Below are positions 30,153 to 42,563 of a stretch of DNA of 64,000 nucleotides, piece by piece. The stretch lies in NCBI RefSeq assembly GCF_000003815.2, contig NC_049997.1:9663998-9727997 (forward strand), given 5' to 3'. This stretch comes from Branchiostoma floridae. Lineage: Eukaryota > Chordata > Leptocardii > Amphioxiformes > Branchiostomatidae. The notes beneath the pieces are model-generated. The model did not search any database. It had not been told where the DNA came from and worked only from the letters and a program-made list of their open reading frames with translations. Numbering within the stretch: position 1 is the stretch's first letter; each line of letters starts with the position of its first letter. The translations under genes and the position numbers were made by a program.

Positions 30153-33100
30153 ATGGCGGCCCCAAGAACTCAGAACTTCCAGCGGGGAAGAAGCCCCCTG
30201 TACGTCGCCGTGCCATTGGACTTCGGCTGTCCTCCGGGCGGTCCCCCAAACGCCGTGGCACCCGTTCCGAACTACTACTACCCTTACCAAGGCCGCACCA
30301 GGCACTACATCGACAGCATCCTGGAATCCCCCAAGAGACCCTCCGAGCTTTCCCCGCCGTTTCCCGTCAGCACCCTTGACCTGATGCGACACAACCCCCA
30401 CCGGTTCATGACCCCAGGGTCCGAGACATCGGACCAACAGAGCGTGTCCTCGGCCTCAGAAGGCACCATCTCCCCGCAGCCTCTACTCGACGACTACGAT
30501 GCCTGTCCCGACGAGGTCAAAAACTTCTCCCTGGGACAGAAAGAACTAGAGATGTCCCAACCACCAGAGAAGATTCTAGTCCCCAGCCCGACCCCTAGCA
30601 CACCCTCGCCTCCGGAGCGCATCCCCAAGAAGTCTTCGACTCCGCCGCCAAGTACCACAGACTCCGACAAGAAAGCCAAGAAAACAAGAACCACCTTCAA
30701 ATACCACCAGGTAAATCCAGTTTATATATAGCATCTCTTGTTTTAAAAGTTCAATATGGGATCAACATGTATGTAATTATTTGTATGTATGTATGTATTT
30801 ATGTTTGCATGTATGCATGTGTGGTTTGGCGACGGAGTGAGGTATCAGATCTATAGATGCATGTACCCGTATTTGCACCATGGCAATATAGGGGAAGTTA
30901 CAAAATGGAGTTTATTGCAGAACAATTGTAACGGGTACAATGTAAGGCAGCTGGTCAGTTACATTAATATAAATTAAATACAACAGCACTTGATAACAAA
31001 TAATTTTATGTAATACGGAAGACAGTGGGCTACGCAGCTACATATGTTGATGAAACATGTTTTTACGTTGTTGCCTTTTCTTTGTATGGAGGGATTTATA
31101 TAATATACTGGTCTATAGACAGAAATTGTGTCTGGACATGACGGTAGCATTGCCTGAAGACCGTTGACAACGTTTCCTCCTCTCCCCGTTCCCGCCAGGT
31201 GAGCGCGCTGGAACAGGTGTTCGCCATGACGCACTACCCGGATAACGACACGCTGGACTGGCTCACCACCACGCTGCAGCTGCCAGAGGCCAAGATCAAG
31301 GTCAGTCTCACAAACACGACAGTTCTGAATCTCCAAGCAGATCTTACGGTGGCATAAGATAGTATCAAAAGCTGTCAGAGCAGTGAAGCCGGCCTAGGAG
31401 TGTGTTTGATTCTCTTTGACCCGCTGTACTCCTTAGCCAGACTTGATACTGTCTTATAGCACCGGCAAATCTGCCCTGAGATTAGACAGTTCCACGTAGG
31501 CATGTCTAGCGGAATTATAGGTAATATGCCAAAGGCAATGTCCCGTAAAAGAAAACAGTCATTGTATCTACCCTTCTTTCGATTTACATAACGATGTCAA
31601 GACGGGTTTTGTTTTCTTTTACGGGGACTTAACCTTTGACATATTAATTACCTAGAATTGATGTCGCTACACATGCGTTCTTATCTCTGCGAGAGGGCTT
31701 ATAATAAGTACGGTCATCGTTCCAAGTACGCATGTGCAGCGACAGGAATTGTGGGCGATGTGTCAAAGATGAAGACCCCCGACTTAAGGTAGCAGAACAC
31801 AGTATTAATGGGCGAACCCCGGGGGTCTATGACGCGGGTACATCAAATAGTACGGATAAACTTGTTGAAGGAGAGGTAAAAAGCCTTATTTGAGGGGCAG
31901 CCAGATATAACCTGTGCTGCGTGGTCACGGAAGGTGTCGATTGTATGGTTTGGATTGTGAAAGTTTTCTATTTCGTGTATAAATGCGCCCCATTACGCAA
32001 CTGCCTTTCTAGTGTGAGAAGGCTGCAGTTCTGTGACCTCCGCATAGGGGCATTTCAAAGAGGGCGTGAGAAGACGATACGCCGACAGGACTTTGTTGTT
32101 TTTCAATATTTTGTGACTTGTACCCTGAACTCAAACATATTTGTTTTTGGTATTCCAAAAGTGCACCCTACTATATTTTTTTCCGCGTCGAAGCCAGTCA
32201 CTTTGAGGCCCTTAACTATAGAAATCCCCATAGGCCGAAAACTGTGTTCTGCTACCTTAAAAAAAAGCAGTTCTCGTATTGACCCGTGACTGTCTGTGTG
32301 CCAGTTGACAGCATACCTCGTGGTCTTTATAATATATGGGTTGTTTGCAAATTGTCGAGAAGAACCTTACGATTACGCTTGAATTATTACATCATGGCCT
32401 ACTGGCGGGTGTGGTCCTACAACAGAACATTCTCGTTTGATATCTCTTGTTCGGGACATGCTATGGTCGTGGCTTTTGTGTTCGTAAAGAAGTAGGTTCA
32501 CCCTCTGGCGGCTTTTTTGGAACTGCAGGGAGCAATTTTGTACAACTTTACAACTCAAGAAGGGGGTGGCGGATCGCCCTTTTTTGGTATGTAGATAGTT
32601 GACGCGATGATTGACATACATGTAATTAGATGCGAATTATGCAAATTAACAGTAAAGTTTTATGATATTCTGCATCACCTCTCCAGGTGTGGTTCCAGAA
32701 CAAGCGTGCCAGGTGGAAGAAACAGCGAGTCAGCGAGTTCGGCACCATCCATCCCGGCGTACCTGGTGCGCAGGCGCACTACATGATGACGGACCCATGG
32801 TCCCCCCACATCATTCCCAAGGGGGCCCCTCCGGCCGTCCCGAAAACCCCCCTGCAGTACACTGCCCCCACCCCCGGAAGCTACCCCCCGTCCCCCACCG
32901 TACCCCTGCCGCCCCGGCTCCCCTTACACTCCGTCCCGGGACTGAACCCTACCTTGGCGGCTACGTCATCCATCCCAACACTCCCTGCGGCATCCATCCC
33001 ATCACTCCCCTCGGCAGCCACGACTAGATACGCTCTACCACAGTACCAGGTACCTACGTCGGTACATGCGCAGTACCCAAAGACCACCGTGTACCAATAA
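30153..33100 (+). CDS. PRD-like (Q50) homeodomain transcription factor
   Basis: Coding exons 30153-30710, 31199-31300 and 32687-33100 join in phase 0 to give 357 residues. The homeodomain spans residues about 175-234. By standard numbering it keeps F8, Q12, L16, F20, W48, F49, N51 and R53, with PRD-type HYPD at 24-27 and glutamine at 50 (VWFQNKRARWKKQ). One intron falls between positions 46 and 47, the classic PRD-class site; another follows position 12. Residues 51-59 (HYIDSILES) resemble the ARX octapeptide or an eh1 Groucho-binding motif. A Pro/Ser-rich stretch precedes the homeodomain and the C-terminus is Pro/Tyr-rich. No paired domain or OAR motif is seen. Helix 1-2 residues are divergent (VFAMTHYPDNDTLDWL), so I cannot assign an orthologue; a lineage-specific PRD-like gene is likely. 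It acts in the nucleus. Confidence 0.88.
31328..31486. mobile_element. Palindromic MITE in homeobox intron 2
   Basis: The arms AATCTCCAAGCAGATCTTAC (left) and, read back, TAATCTCAGGGCAGATTTGC (right) enclose a 'GATAGTATCAAA/TTTGATACTGTC' inner pair. Half-copies occur at about 5690-5750 and 27150-27230. Confidence 0.75.
31511..31660. mobile_element. Palindromic MITE in homeobox intron 2
   Basis: The arms GGTAATATGCCAAAGGCAAT plus GTCCCGTAAAAGAAAACA pair with GTTTTCTTTTACGGGGACTT plus AACCTTTGACATATTAATTACC. About 150 bp, no coding content. Confidence 0.75.
31784..32260. mobile_element. TIR element (477 bp) in homeobox intron 2
   Basis: Terminal inverted repeats TTAAGGTAGCAGAACACAGT and ACTGTGTTCTGCTACCTTAA are exact over 20 bases. 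The centre has no transposase. The terminal TTAAGGTA is shared with the palindromic element at 23786-25572. Confidence 0.8.
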
Positions 33101-33696
33101 CAACAGCAGAACTGGATATTGCCTAAGGACAATGTCAGCACACGAGTCATTTTAACAAATGTATACGAGTATGTCATTTTTTAGTGTCTAACACGCTAAA
33201 TGTTATATCTACGTCTTTTTTTCATGAATGATTTTAAATTTGCAACATAATCTCAGGAGTTGAAAATTATGCTACCGTCTCTGTGTCATTTCAGTTCATT
33301 TTCACAAAAGTCTAGTGCAAGCTGAAATGTTCTGTATCCCACAGTGCATCGCTTTTCTTTATAAAAAAATTTAGCCGTGATGAATTGTGGGACTGAAAGT
33401 TCACTTGCACTCTGTGGTCAGGATGCAGACAACAATGCATTGCGCGTCTCTTAGGAACAATTATGCCAAGATTGAGCTATTTGCCACTTTATTCTATCAA
33501 ATTCAGTCAAAGAACCACAAGAGCAAGGGGAGATTCTTCGTAACTCCTAGCAAAAACAAGGCATTTCTTACCGAATTTTTAAAGAAAGAAGTAGTAGTCT
33601 GATTATAAATTTATGTTGTAGATATCTCGATCTTTATACTTTAAAATCTTAAGGGACGTGAGATGTTTTTACGTCCTCTTCCTGACCGATGTGGAA

Positions 33697-33702
33697 AATA
33701 AA
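33697..33702 (+). terminator. Polyadenylation signal candidate for homeobox gene
   Basis: AATAAA about 600 bases after the stop codon, the first clear canonical signal downstream. Confidence 0.5.
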
Positions 33703-34480
33703 TTTTACAGAGACGGTGACGTATTTCAACAGATCTATATGTTTGCAAAACAATGCTCCTTACTAAGTTTGTAACGAATGAAATTCGTGTATAGTCTATA
33801 TGTCAGTCGTGAGCACCAATGTTGTGTCCAACGTCTGCACATTTGTGGCTTTTTTTTTGTCGAAAATGAGGTCTATGTATATTTTCCCTCGCTGCTATAA
33901 TGTTGAACACGATGTGTTATTTGTATATATGTATTAACATCATGTTCGCCATATGCTGTAAATTTGTACATGTGTGTATATATCCGTGTATGAAAGCACG
34001 TCGTATGAGTGTAATACATGTTTATGCACTTGAAATTGGCTTGCGTTTTTTCTTTTACTATTAAGTATATAAACAAGGAAAAGTAAAAATGGTGACAAAA
34101 AGGCCCATTCTTCCTGTTTCAAAGTCTACAACTGAAACACCACTGCAGTCCCAAAAATAGGTTGGAGGGCTATCACCTCCTTTTTGTATCCTTAGGCTCC
34201 CGAGAATTCCAGACCTTGAGTTTGCGACCTGTCGACGGTTTGCGGACAGACAGGTGGTTCGTCATGACAAAGTAAACGGAGCACTCCACAGCTGCTGGAT
34301 TTTGAAATCAGGCAAGTCTCTCTCAAAGTCTCACAGCTGCTAAATGGTCTAACGACACCACACTTTCAACGATATAGTTATCAGCTAGTTCCCTAACCTT
34401 CGCATGACCTTGGCGAGCGAATCCTCCTCCGCATCTCTGTGCTTACACTCCCACTCAGTCCGCCCCCTTCCCCCTTGCAG

Positions 34481-34610
34481 ACAGACCGATGTTCCTTCTA
34501 TCGTCATCACCCCCGCGCCTAGTTACGGGAAAGGAGGTCCTGATCCCGACATATCCCTGATCCCCAGCCAGTTTGGAAAACAAACGTTGCTAAGGACCAA
34601 TGTCAGCTGA
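34481..34610 (+). CDS. Candidate orphan terminal exon
   Basis: An excellent acceptor (CCCCCTTCCCCCTTGCAG) precedes a 43-codon frame, CAG ACC GAT to TGA at 34608, encoding QTDVPSIVITPAPSYGKGGP and ending LLRTNVS. Codon usage looks coding-like and the region is not repeated elsewhere in the window. It would need a donor in phase 2. It may be an alternative last exon of the homeobox gene, whose exon 4 contains a CAG|GTACCT, but that site is in phase 0, so the link is unproven. Confidence 0.25.
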
Positions 34611-34701
34611 CTAAGTTGGTATGCTAAAAGCAGCTATGTCACAACCATTGTCTAAGTTTCCCAAAACTGAAAAATTATGGCCGAGTTTCTCAGGTTGGTT
34701 T

Positions 34702-34790
34702 CTAGCCTGGTAGCCTAGAGCACAGTCTTGTTGGTTGAATATGTCGTTTCTAGTAGTCGCTACTATGTCAAGACTGGAATCCAGGCTACT
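34702..34790. mobile_element. 'TAGCCTGG...CCAGGCTA' MITE, short copy
   Basis: Inverted ends TAGCCTGG and ATCCAGGCTA. The same ends bound elements at 45595-45770 and 52305-52460. Confidence 0.5.
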
Positions 34791-34799
34791 ACAAACTCA

Positions 34800-37485
34800 G
34801 GGGGCTGTCATGGGAGCACATTGGACCAGTAGAGCAGAGGAGCTGGCCCGTGCAGGCCCGTGCAGGCCCTGGAAACAGACATGCATCCAGGCTACGTTAC
34901 CTGTCTATCGAAGTACGTAACTCCTCTACCAAATCTTGTCGCCATCAGTGTAGCCAATTCCTGCTAGAAAAAAGAGGGGTCCTGCCGACTAACGTCACCA
35001 CTACTCCCACATCATCACCCCCACCCCACCCTCTGCATTTCCCTCCCACCTGTGCCCCACCCGCGGAGTTCCTGTTTAGACGGAACGACATTGAGCCCGC
35101 GCACGTGTGACGGTGGCGCTTGGTGGTACCAGACCCTTTTAACCTTGACTTTAGCTTTTAAAATGTGCTGGCTTAGGTGAAACTAGAGCAATGTCAGCAG
35201 GCAACGAAGGTTTGCACAAGTTTGTGAGTTGATGAAAATACATTCATCCTGTTTCAAAGTCTTTAATTGAAATGACCCCTGCAGTTCCGTAGAAAGTTGC
35301 TTGTGAGCTTCAAACTTGTGTCACTTCTTCGCGAGCGCATGAGCTATGTACCACCAAAAATCATGACCATAGCAGCATAGCTTGACGATCCAGATCGCGA
35401 GATAACAAAACCAGCAGATCTGCATTTCCTTCAGTACCAAGAAAAGCCGTAAGGGACCCCAAATCTAATCATTTCTCCAATATGTCAAGAACGAAAAATA
35501 CCAAGTTTCATGACAACGCACTCATAGCTTCTTGAGTTCTACAGCTAAAAAATATCATACATACTTACATACATAACGTTACACACATACATACAAACAA
35601 ACATACGTACACACGCTACAAAAACATAACTTTCTCGACGAGTGTAATCATTCTTTGTTTCCAACTTGGGCACTTTGCACGGCACACTTCCATGTCTGCG
35701 TGTCATTTGCCATGTTGTAAGATTTGATAAATTACCTTAACTATTTTCAATCAAGAAGGTAACATCTGAAACCTTAAGAGTTCAAGGTTGTTAGACAAGT
35801 GCATTAAAACACAGATGTTCGACATGTTTACTTGGAAAGGTGATCGCCAAGGTAACCCACGTGTTACCACTTACGCCCCACTGCGACTGTGATTAGCACT
35901 AGTCCCCCAGCTGAACTTCAAGTACAAAGCCTCACCAATGACTCATTAGCAAGTTGTATACATTACTTTTTTGATCCGGTAGCTTTGCGATATATCTTGG
36001 AGGGGGCGTTTCATATTCTGGTTGTTCCACGACAAATGGAATTTTGTTTGAAACGATTTCCGTACATATATTTGAAGTCATAAGGAACAGAAAGAACAGA
36101 ATAAGGAACGTCCTCAAGAATCCAGTATAGGTGCAGTTAAGGTGTACCCGCTAGAGGGGGCGGCTCAACCTCCTTGATCAAGCTCACTGTTGTCGCCCAT
36201 CTCGAACTATGCGTATTCGAATCGATTTTGAACAGTTTGAACTTCGGTTTGCGGAAAATAGGCATATACAAATATACAAAACAATATGTCTACCTCATCA
36301 TTGGGATCATCTATGTATATATTAAAATGATCCCCAGGAAGTCTTGCGTTGTAATTCCAGTGTCATTTTCCCCTTTCTTTGGTATGTTTTCGATACTATT
36401 CCTACTCTGTTGTTCAGAAATTCTATACGCAATGTGTTCGACATTTTTCTTTAGCGCTTCTTTTGCTGTACTCCCTTGTCTTGTTTTCTATTACCCGTGT
36501 CTATAAAAAGACCAAACAATCACTAGATAAATGTAACAGCTTGAACGCTCAACGGCTGTACCTCTTTCATCTATGTATATATATCGATATGCAGGGTTCT
36601 CCCCAGAATTTTTTTAGTATAGTGGAGGGGATAGCATAAATAACCTGAACCAACGCGCTGTGCTTTCATGAAAATGGGTTCATTTTGCAATGACAAAGGG
36701 TGTCAAATACTACAAATTGATATATTATAGTGATTCCTTGGTTGTGAACTGCAAAACGACTATTGTTTTTAGCATCGCCCATTCACAAGTTTTGCAGACA
36801 ATGCTGACTGGAAAAGCGATGCTCTTGGCACAAAAATCTGTGAATTTTCATTAATTTTAGCAAAACTAACCAAGAAAATAGGGAAGAGCATACTAAATTT
36901 CAAAAGTAGTATAGTGGAGCTGGGCTAGGAGTATTGTGGAGTATATATACTTTAAAATGAAATTTCTTTTTTAACGAAACTTTATCTGGCTGTGACACTC
37001 ACAAGTCATGAATGATGTCTTTATTTCCATAGCGACGATAAGTTGAGCCTTGAGGCGTACAAAGTTGTCTACCCATTAAGATTGTCCGAACCTGATCTTA
37101 AAGACCTTTGATTCCATCAAGATTTCAGCCAGATTTCCTTAATGGAAAGTGGGAGTATACACTGGCTTATCTTTCCTAGACGTGCCCTCCTCAAGTGCTG
37201 GGTGGAATCCGGAGAATTCCATTGTTTTGAGATGCGGCGAGGTTTTCCTGATAAGCGAGATTGGTTGTCGCATTATATAACTCACTGAAAATACCTCCCA
37301 CACATTGAAAATACAAGTAGCAATCAAGAAGCTAGAGGGGGTATCTTAAGACATATCGTGTGTCATCGCAGTAATGATTATATTACTCCCTGTAGGTGAA
37401 AAGGGCGTAAGGAACAGCTTTTACGCTTTGCAGTAAGTGTTATACAAGATTCATTAGATTCATTTCAAGTCTAATAATTATCAAT
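34800..37485. other. Gene-free stretch with repeat debris
   Basis: No convincing exon. Notable parts are a (CATA)n-rich tract at about 35550-35620 and a block starting CAGGGTTCTCCCCAG at 36593 whose 'TAGTATAGTGGAG' recurs near 36905, a likely DNA-transposon remnant. Confidence 0.45.
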
Positions 37486-37490
37486 ACGAT

Positions 37491-37638
37491 ACAGTAGAAG
37501 CCGCTTAATTGCACACCCGATTTGCCAGCGTATTTTGTGCAATTGCGAAGTTATCTTGCTGGGGCGCACTGTTTGGGATTTTGTGCAATAAACAGAAGTG
37601 TGCGGTAATCCGTTGTGCAATTAACTGGCTTCTACTGT
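37491..37638. mobile_element. MITE, 'ACAGTAGAAGCC' family, copy 1
   Basis: Ends ACAGTAGAAGCCGCTTAATT and AATTAACTGGCTTCTACTGT are inverted copies. Related copies lie at 50083 and 63399. The CAGT...ACTG ends and TA flanks are compatible with a pogo/Tigger-type or other Tc1-mariner relative. Confidence 0.8.
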
Positions 37639-38087
37639 GTGGTTAGTACCCTGTTTCGCTTATTTTATTGTTGTCTTCTTCCTCTCCTTCTTGTTTTGCC
37701 CCATTAATAATTGCTTGAGGTACAATATATTCATGGCAATGTTTTCACCGTTAAGTGTTGTTATACTGTCGTGAAAGTTTCCGAGTTTTGTGTTGTTCCC
37801 CAGCTATCGACCTTTGCCTCCACCCAACAGCTCAGTATCGTGCTGCCGGTCACGTAATAAGAGCAGCAAGGGGCAGCACCTGGTCTCAGCATTTAAATTA
37901 GCCATCCAGGCAGAAAAATCGAAACGCCGCTATTCGTCTTTCTACATTTTCTACATGTAAGCAATACTGTAAATGTTCGCGGTTCGAAACTTCGTTGTGA
38001 CCTTTGAAAACCAACGTGAAAATGCTTGTTCTGTCTCCCGCCCGCAAGAGCTTTGTTTCAACAAGGAGATTTTTTAACCACCTTCAC

Positions 38088-38179
38088 TCTGTCACTCAAA
38101 TATTGTTCGCGGTGCCACCTTGGTTTCAACCGCGAACCTAAAACCATCATGCACCGCGAACAATATTTGAGTGACAGAC
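38088..38179. mobile_element. Strong foldback at the end of a GCGAA-rich MITE
   Basis: Arms CTGTCACTCAAATATTGTTC GCGGTG and CACCGCGAACAATATTTGAG TGACAG are perfect over about 26 bases with a 37-base loop. The upstream TACTGTAAATGTTCGCGG (about 37967) matches the end of the MITE family at 51611-51796. Confidence 0.75.
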
Positions 38180-38451
38180 AGTCGTGCAACTCACAGTCGC
38201 AGCTGTTGTAGTTTGTGGTATCAGATAAAGCGTATGACGTATGATGGACGCCGTGTCTGTGGAGTGTACAGAGACACCGAACCCGCGGCTTCTGGGGAGT
38301 GTTGTCAGACACCTTCACAAGAAGAGCACTCAGCTGTCCGCTTTTTCTCAACACACACATGTACACACTCTCTCGCTCTTAGCCTGGATCCCAGACTTTT
38401 AAAGGGTTATCTCAAGAAGAGCTCTCAGTTGCACTTTTTTTTATCAACACA

Positions 38452-38595
38452 CACATACACACACACACACACGCGCGCGCGCGCGCGCACACACACGCAA
38501 GCAAGCACGCACGCGCGCGCGCACACACACACACACACACACTGGCACACACACACACACACACACACATACTGACACACACACACACACACGGC
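38452..38595. repeat. (CA)n/(CG)n microsatellite
   Basis: Long CA runs with interspersed CGCG and GCAAGCA blocks. The open frames across it are compositional. Confidence 0.92.
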
Positions 38596-39309
38596 GAGCG
38601 AATATTAAATAAATAAAAAGTGGTCTTAGTATCCCCTCTTTACATGATGGAACAATCCGGATGATAAGGGCGTATAAGTTACGAGCTGTCATGAACGTCC
38701 ATGCTATCATTTATCAAAATTAATGTATTTGAATTATATGTAGATATAGGTATACTGTTGTTCTATTTCTCGATACTTCGACTCCCCACATGTCGTCTGC
38801 TTGGGAAATGGCAAATTAACAGATTAACAGTAAAAAAAACTTCTTTCGAAAGACTTTCGACTGATTTGATGATCCATAAAAGAACTGGAAATTCACTTTT
38901 TGACCTTAAAAGAAATCCAGTGATCAGGTTCTAAATTTTTTGCATATATTAGTCATATTTATAAGGAGTAACGAGTTATATACTAGCTTTTCCAGTTGTG
39001 GCTACATTCGCGTTATAATGCATGTAGCCTGGTCCATTTCTCTCTCGGGACCTGAGACTATTTTGGTGTACCTTTATACAGCTGTCTCTCGTTTATTACG
39101 TGCGAGCAAACCTGCTCAGAGTAACGAGAACGGGCGACACTGGATCCCAAAAGTGGCGATTGCCCGGCCGATATCGAGTTTTCAGCACTACTTATTAGTT
39201 TACAGTGAGACATTACTCCACAGTTGTTATCTTTGGGGATTCCTTGATTGCTATTCCATCACCGCGGTGGGAGGGCGTTAAGCTTGGACAGAAAATGCCG
39301 TCACTGTAA

Positions 39310-40185
39310 TACAATTAGAACACTTTTATGAAAGGGATTCAGTGTGCCAAGGGTATAGATGTTTACCTAAGGTTTGTTTGGGTTTTCCAAAAACACAGCA
39401 TATATAGACCTTTCACGCAGACATTCTAGGGTATTAAATGGTATTTTAAATGCCATTGGTAGATTGGATTCCTTTCGTAACACCATGCTCTGTCTAGGTC
39501 TAAATAGAATATGTTATCAAATTATTTGATAAGTTATTTTATTTAGGTCTAGAGAGGGCATGGTGATACAAAAGGGAATCTAATCGCCCCATAGCATAGA
39601 TAGATGTTTATCAATGGTTTTCAGATTATACAGTATCGCCTATTATCTTCTTATTTTAGATATAGAATAACATTTGATGACAGATTTGATCAAGACCCAG
39701 ACAGGGACCGGTATTACAAAGGGGATTCAATCTGCCAATGATATAACTGGATGTTTACTTAGAGCAACATGCTTATCACTGGTTTCAGATAATACAGTAT
39801 CCCTTTCTTACAGTCCGTCTAAGCTATTGAATCCAATCGTATTTGATAACATATTTGAGTTAAACCCAGACTCGGACCGGTATTACAAAAGGGATTCAGT
39901 CTGCCAATGATATAACTAGATGTTTACTTTGAGCAACATTCTTATCAATGGCTTTCAGATTATACAGTGTCCCTTTCTTACAGTCCTTCTAAGCTATTGA
40001 ATCCAATCGTATTTGATAACATATTTGATTTAAACCCAGACAGGGACCGGTATTACAAAAGGGATTCAGTCTGCCAAGGGTAGAACTAGATGTTCACTTT
40101 AAGCAACATATGTTTATCAATGATTTTCAGATTATATAGTATTACCTGTCATACATTTCAATGATATGCAATAACGGATTCTATT
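39310..40185. repeat. About 170-bp tandem repeat array with an internal foldback
   Basis: The marker GGACCGGTATTACAAA occurs near 39705, 39873 and 40043, giving periods of 168 and 170 bases. Degenerate copies extend left to about 39320. A foldback of about 95 bases (CACCATGCTCTGTCTAGGTC and its inverse, 39480-39573) is inserted in the left part. Confidence 0.75.
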
Positions 40186-41035
40186 TAAGCAGGGTCTGGT
40201 TAACCACACTGAGCAGGATATTGGGTCTATCTTGAGGGTAAGTATCCATTGACTGGGCACCTATCAATGTCATGTAGAGAGGGCAGACCTTTGTGGTGGG
40301 GCGATGCTTACAGAAAACTAGTAAATTGGAAATGCTAATTCTAATGTTAGGGCAGGAGCTCAACAAGGGGCAATGAGTATAGACAAAAAGATAAGCTATT
40401 CTTACTTTCGTAAAAAAAGTGCGGAGGTATTGTTTTAGTTTGTTTGTTTATCTTGTTCTTTCTATTAATTTTCCGATAGACGTTTGTTGTTGCTGTACTT
40501 AACGGTTATGCTGTATCGATTTGCACCATTAATAGCCTTCTTTGTGCGTCCAAAATATCATTAAGAAAAGATCGCGCATATTTTTTAGTCATCGAATGAC
40601 TCAAATCGCACAGGCGTTGCCAAAACTCCTCCCGGCCGCTTTTCTCCATCAACAGCCACGCAAACACCCTCATAATGACTAACACTTCCCGCCAACCGCC
40701 ATCCTGTTTGGACTTGATTGTAACCTTGACATTGGGACGACAGAAAGGCCACATATTCTTCCTAATAACGTTTACGGATTCGATTTTCGTGGGCCACAAC
40801 TTTCATTTTCCACTGTGTAAAAGTAAGGAGGTTAAAAAGGACCTCCTTGGTAAAAGAGAAACATTGTGAACGCGTCTAACGAACTTTTACATAAACTTTG
40901 TACAAAGAAAAACCAGGAGTCATGCATGGAATATTTCAACTTGTCCGACATTTTCCTGTAGGAAATCAATAGGAAATACTGTCGGCAAAATCAAGTCGTA
41001 ATTCTTCATTCAAGGGGAGCAACCACTGATAACTG
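40186..41035. other. Stretch with one unexplained minus-strand frame
   Basis: A minus-strand open frame at 40506-40799 contains GREEFWQRLCDLSHSMTKKY and is locally GC-rich. It lacks good splice sites or a promoter and matches no family I know. It is possibly a decayed exon or transposon piece. Confidence 0.2.
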
Positions 41036-41039
41036 TAGG

Positions 41040-41290
41040 GGTGACGTTTTGTTACCTCCATGGAGGTTATATTTTACCCAGCGTTTGTGTGTGTGTTTGT
41101 GTGTCTGTGAACAAGATAACTCAAGAACGGCTGGACGGACTGGTTTCATACTTGGCGTGTTGGTGGGGTGTGATAAAAGGTGGAAGTGATTAGATTTTGG
41201 GCCCCCTAGCGGCTTCCCTTGATACTGCAGTGCAACTTCCGGTTTTGCTATTTCGTTTTCTGAACAATCTAGTTCTGGTATAATTCTGGC
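41040..41290 (+). repeat. Interspersed repeat, 'GAACAAGATAACTCAAGAACGG' type, copy 1
   Basis: A TG-rich lead-in, then 'AAGATAACTCAAGAACGG' and 'GATTAGATTTTGGGCCCCCT'. A related copy lies at 49140-49390 (inner part) and a weaker one at 48510-48700. It resembles 3' ends of retroelements in marine invertebrates; the type is not certain. Confidence 0.5.
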
Positions 41291-41828
41291 ATTGGGCTAG
41301 ATTATCCTCTGCCTGGTCAGGCCTTTAATACTGGGGGGTTATAGGTAGGAACATCCGGGCAAAAAGTAGGCTATAGGGCAAATGGTTGTCCAGGACTAAG
41401 CCTGCTGTAAACACATGGTAAAGGTAACATCTTTGGGCAAATGAAACACTCCGGTGGATAAGTTATTCTCCCTTTGGTCTGGTAAAGGCTTCGGATAGGG
41501 TAGGATGGACACCGTTATGCTAGACCCTCCCTCTTCGTTTATGTCGTCAACAATTCGTGTGTCTGTGTTTCTTGTGTATTGCACATAACCATAAAAAGAA
41601 AAGCTCTCTCTTTCAAGTTTCAACTCTGCTTCATCCGTTATTTCATGGTCGATCCCTCTCCTGTTTCCGTGGAGTGGCTCTCTGCCTTGTAGCGTGGGCA
41701 GGGCGCCATGAAAGCCCACATTGTCGGCGTTCCAACCCTGAGAGCTGATTATCAGCGCTTAGAACACAAACGGAGAAACCCCACACCCGCCTCTCAACCT
41801 CCCACCGCATAAACGTAGTAAACAGGTA

Positions 41829-42563
41829 CAGGGGCCGTCCAAAACTGTCCGTATCGTCCCAAACCATACCTCGATCTTCATTCATGAATGCCTAAATTTC
41901 AGACGAATTTCACGAAATCTACACGAGTTTTATGGAATTTATATCATGTGATCCAGTACTGAGAAACACACAAATTTTACGGAATTTATGTGAGGTTTCT
42001 TAACAGTACGGATATGCATTCCATGAATTTGTCTAGCTAGATTCCGCAAACTTCGTGCATCTATTAGTTGTGGATCGTCTGAATTCATTGATCGTATGAA
42101 GTCGTGTCGATTCCGTAAAACTCGTATGAATTTCCTATGAATGAGGCACCACTGAATTCAATCTGGCCACATTATTTGTAAATTGTATTAGGTGAGTAAG
42201 GTTTCCTAAGCAGCAAATTGAATTTCTACAACACTTCAATGAATTTTTACTTCATTTACCCACGTCACACAGAGGACGAGTTTCGACCGAATTTGATTGT
42301 TAATTTCGACAGAGGGTAGCGGGTATTTTTTGCTTGAAAATCTACTCTATCATTGTTATGGGGGTTCGGTGACCTACGAACATCGGTCGATCGCTAAAAT
42401 TCAAGAGAACAAAATTCGGACGAAGCACTACCGAAAGTGTAATTTAATTCAAAGCTCACAGACTCGTCGGTCGGTCGATTTCCGTGCCGCCACTGCCGTG
42501 TGACAAGGGCATTACAAGCAAATTTTGTTTAGGACATACTTAGGACAGCTTTGGACGGCCCTC
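41829..42563. mobile_element. TIR element of about 735 bp
   Basis: The left end CAGGGGCCGTCCAAAACTGT and right end read back as GAGGGCCGTCCAAAGCTGTC are inverted copies over about 20 bases. The interior is AT-rich with many short GAATTT/AAATTC motifs and no transposase. The CAGGG start is hAT-like, but no clear 8-bp target duplication is visible. Confidence 0.6.

Noticed and set aside
35932..36117. Small minus-strand secreted peptide (FLILFFLFLMTSNIC...)
   Set aside because: The frame has no ATG before the hydrophobic segment (it opens at TTG) and no acceptor is visible, so the signal-peptide look is probably chance in AT-rich DNA.
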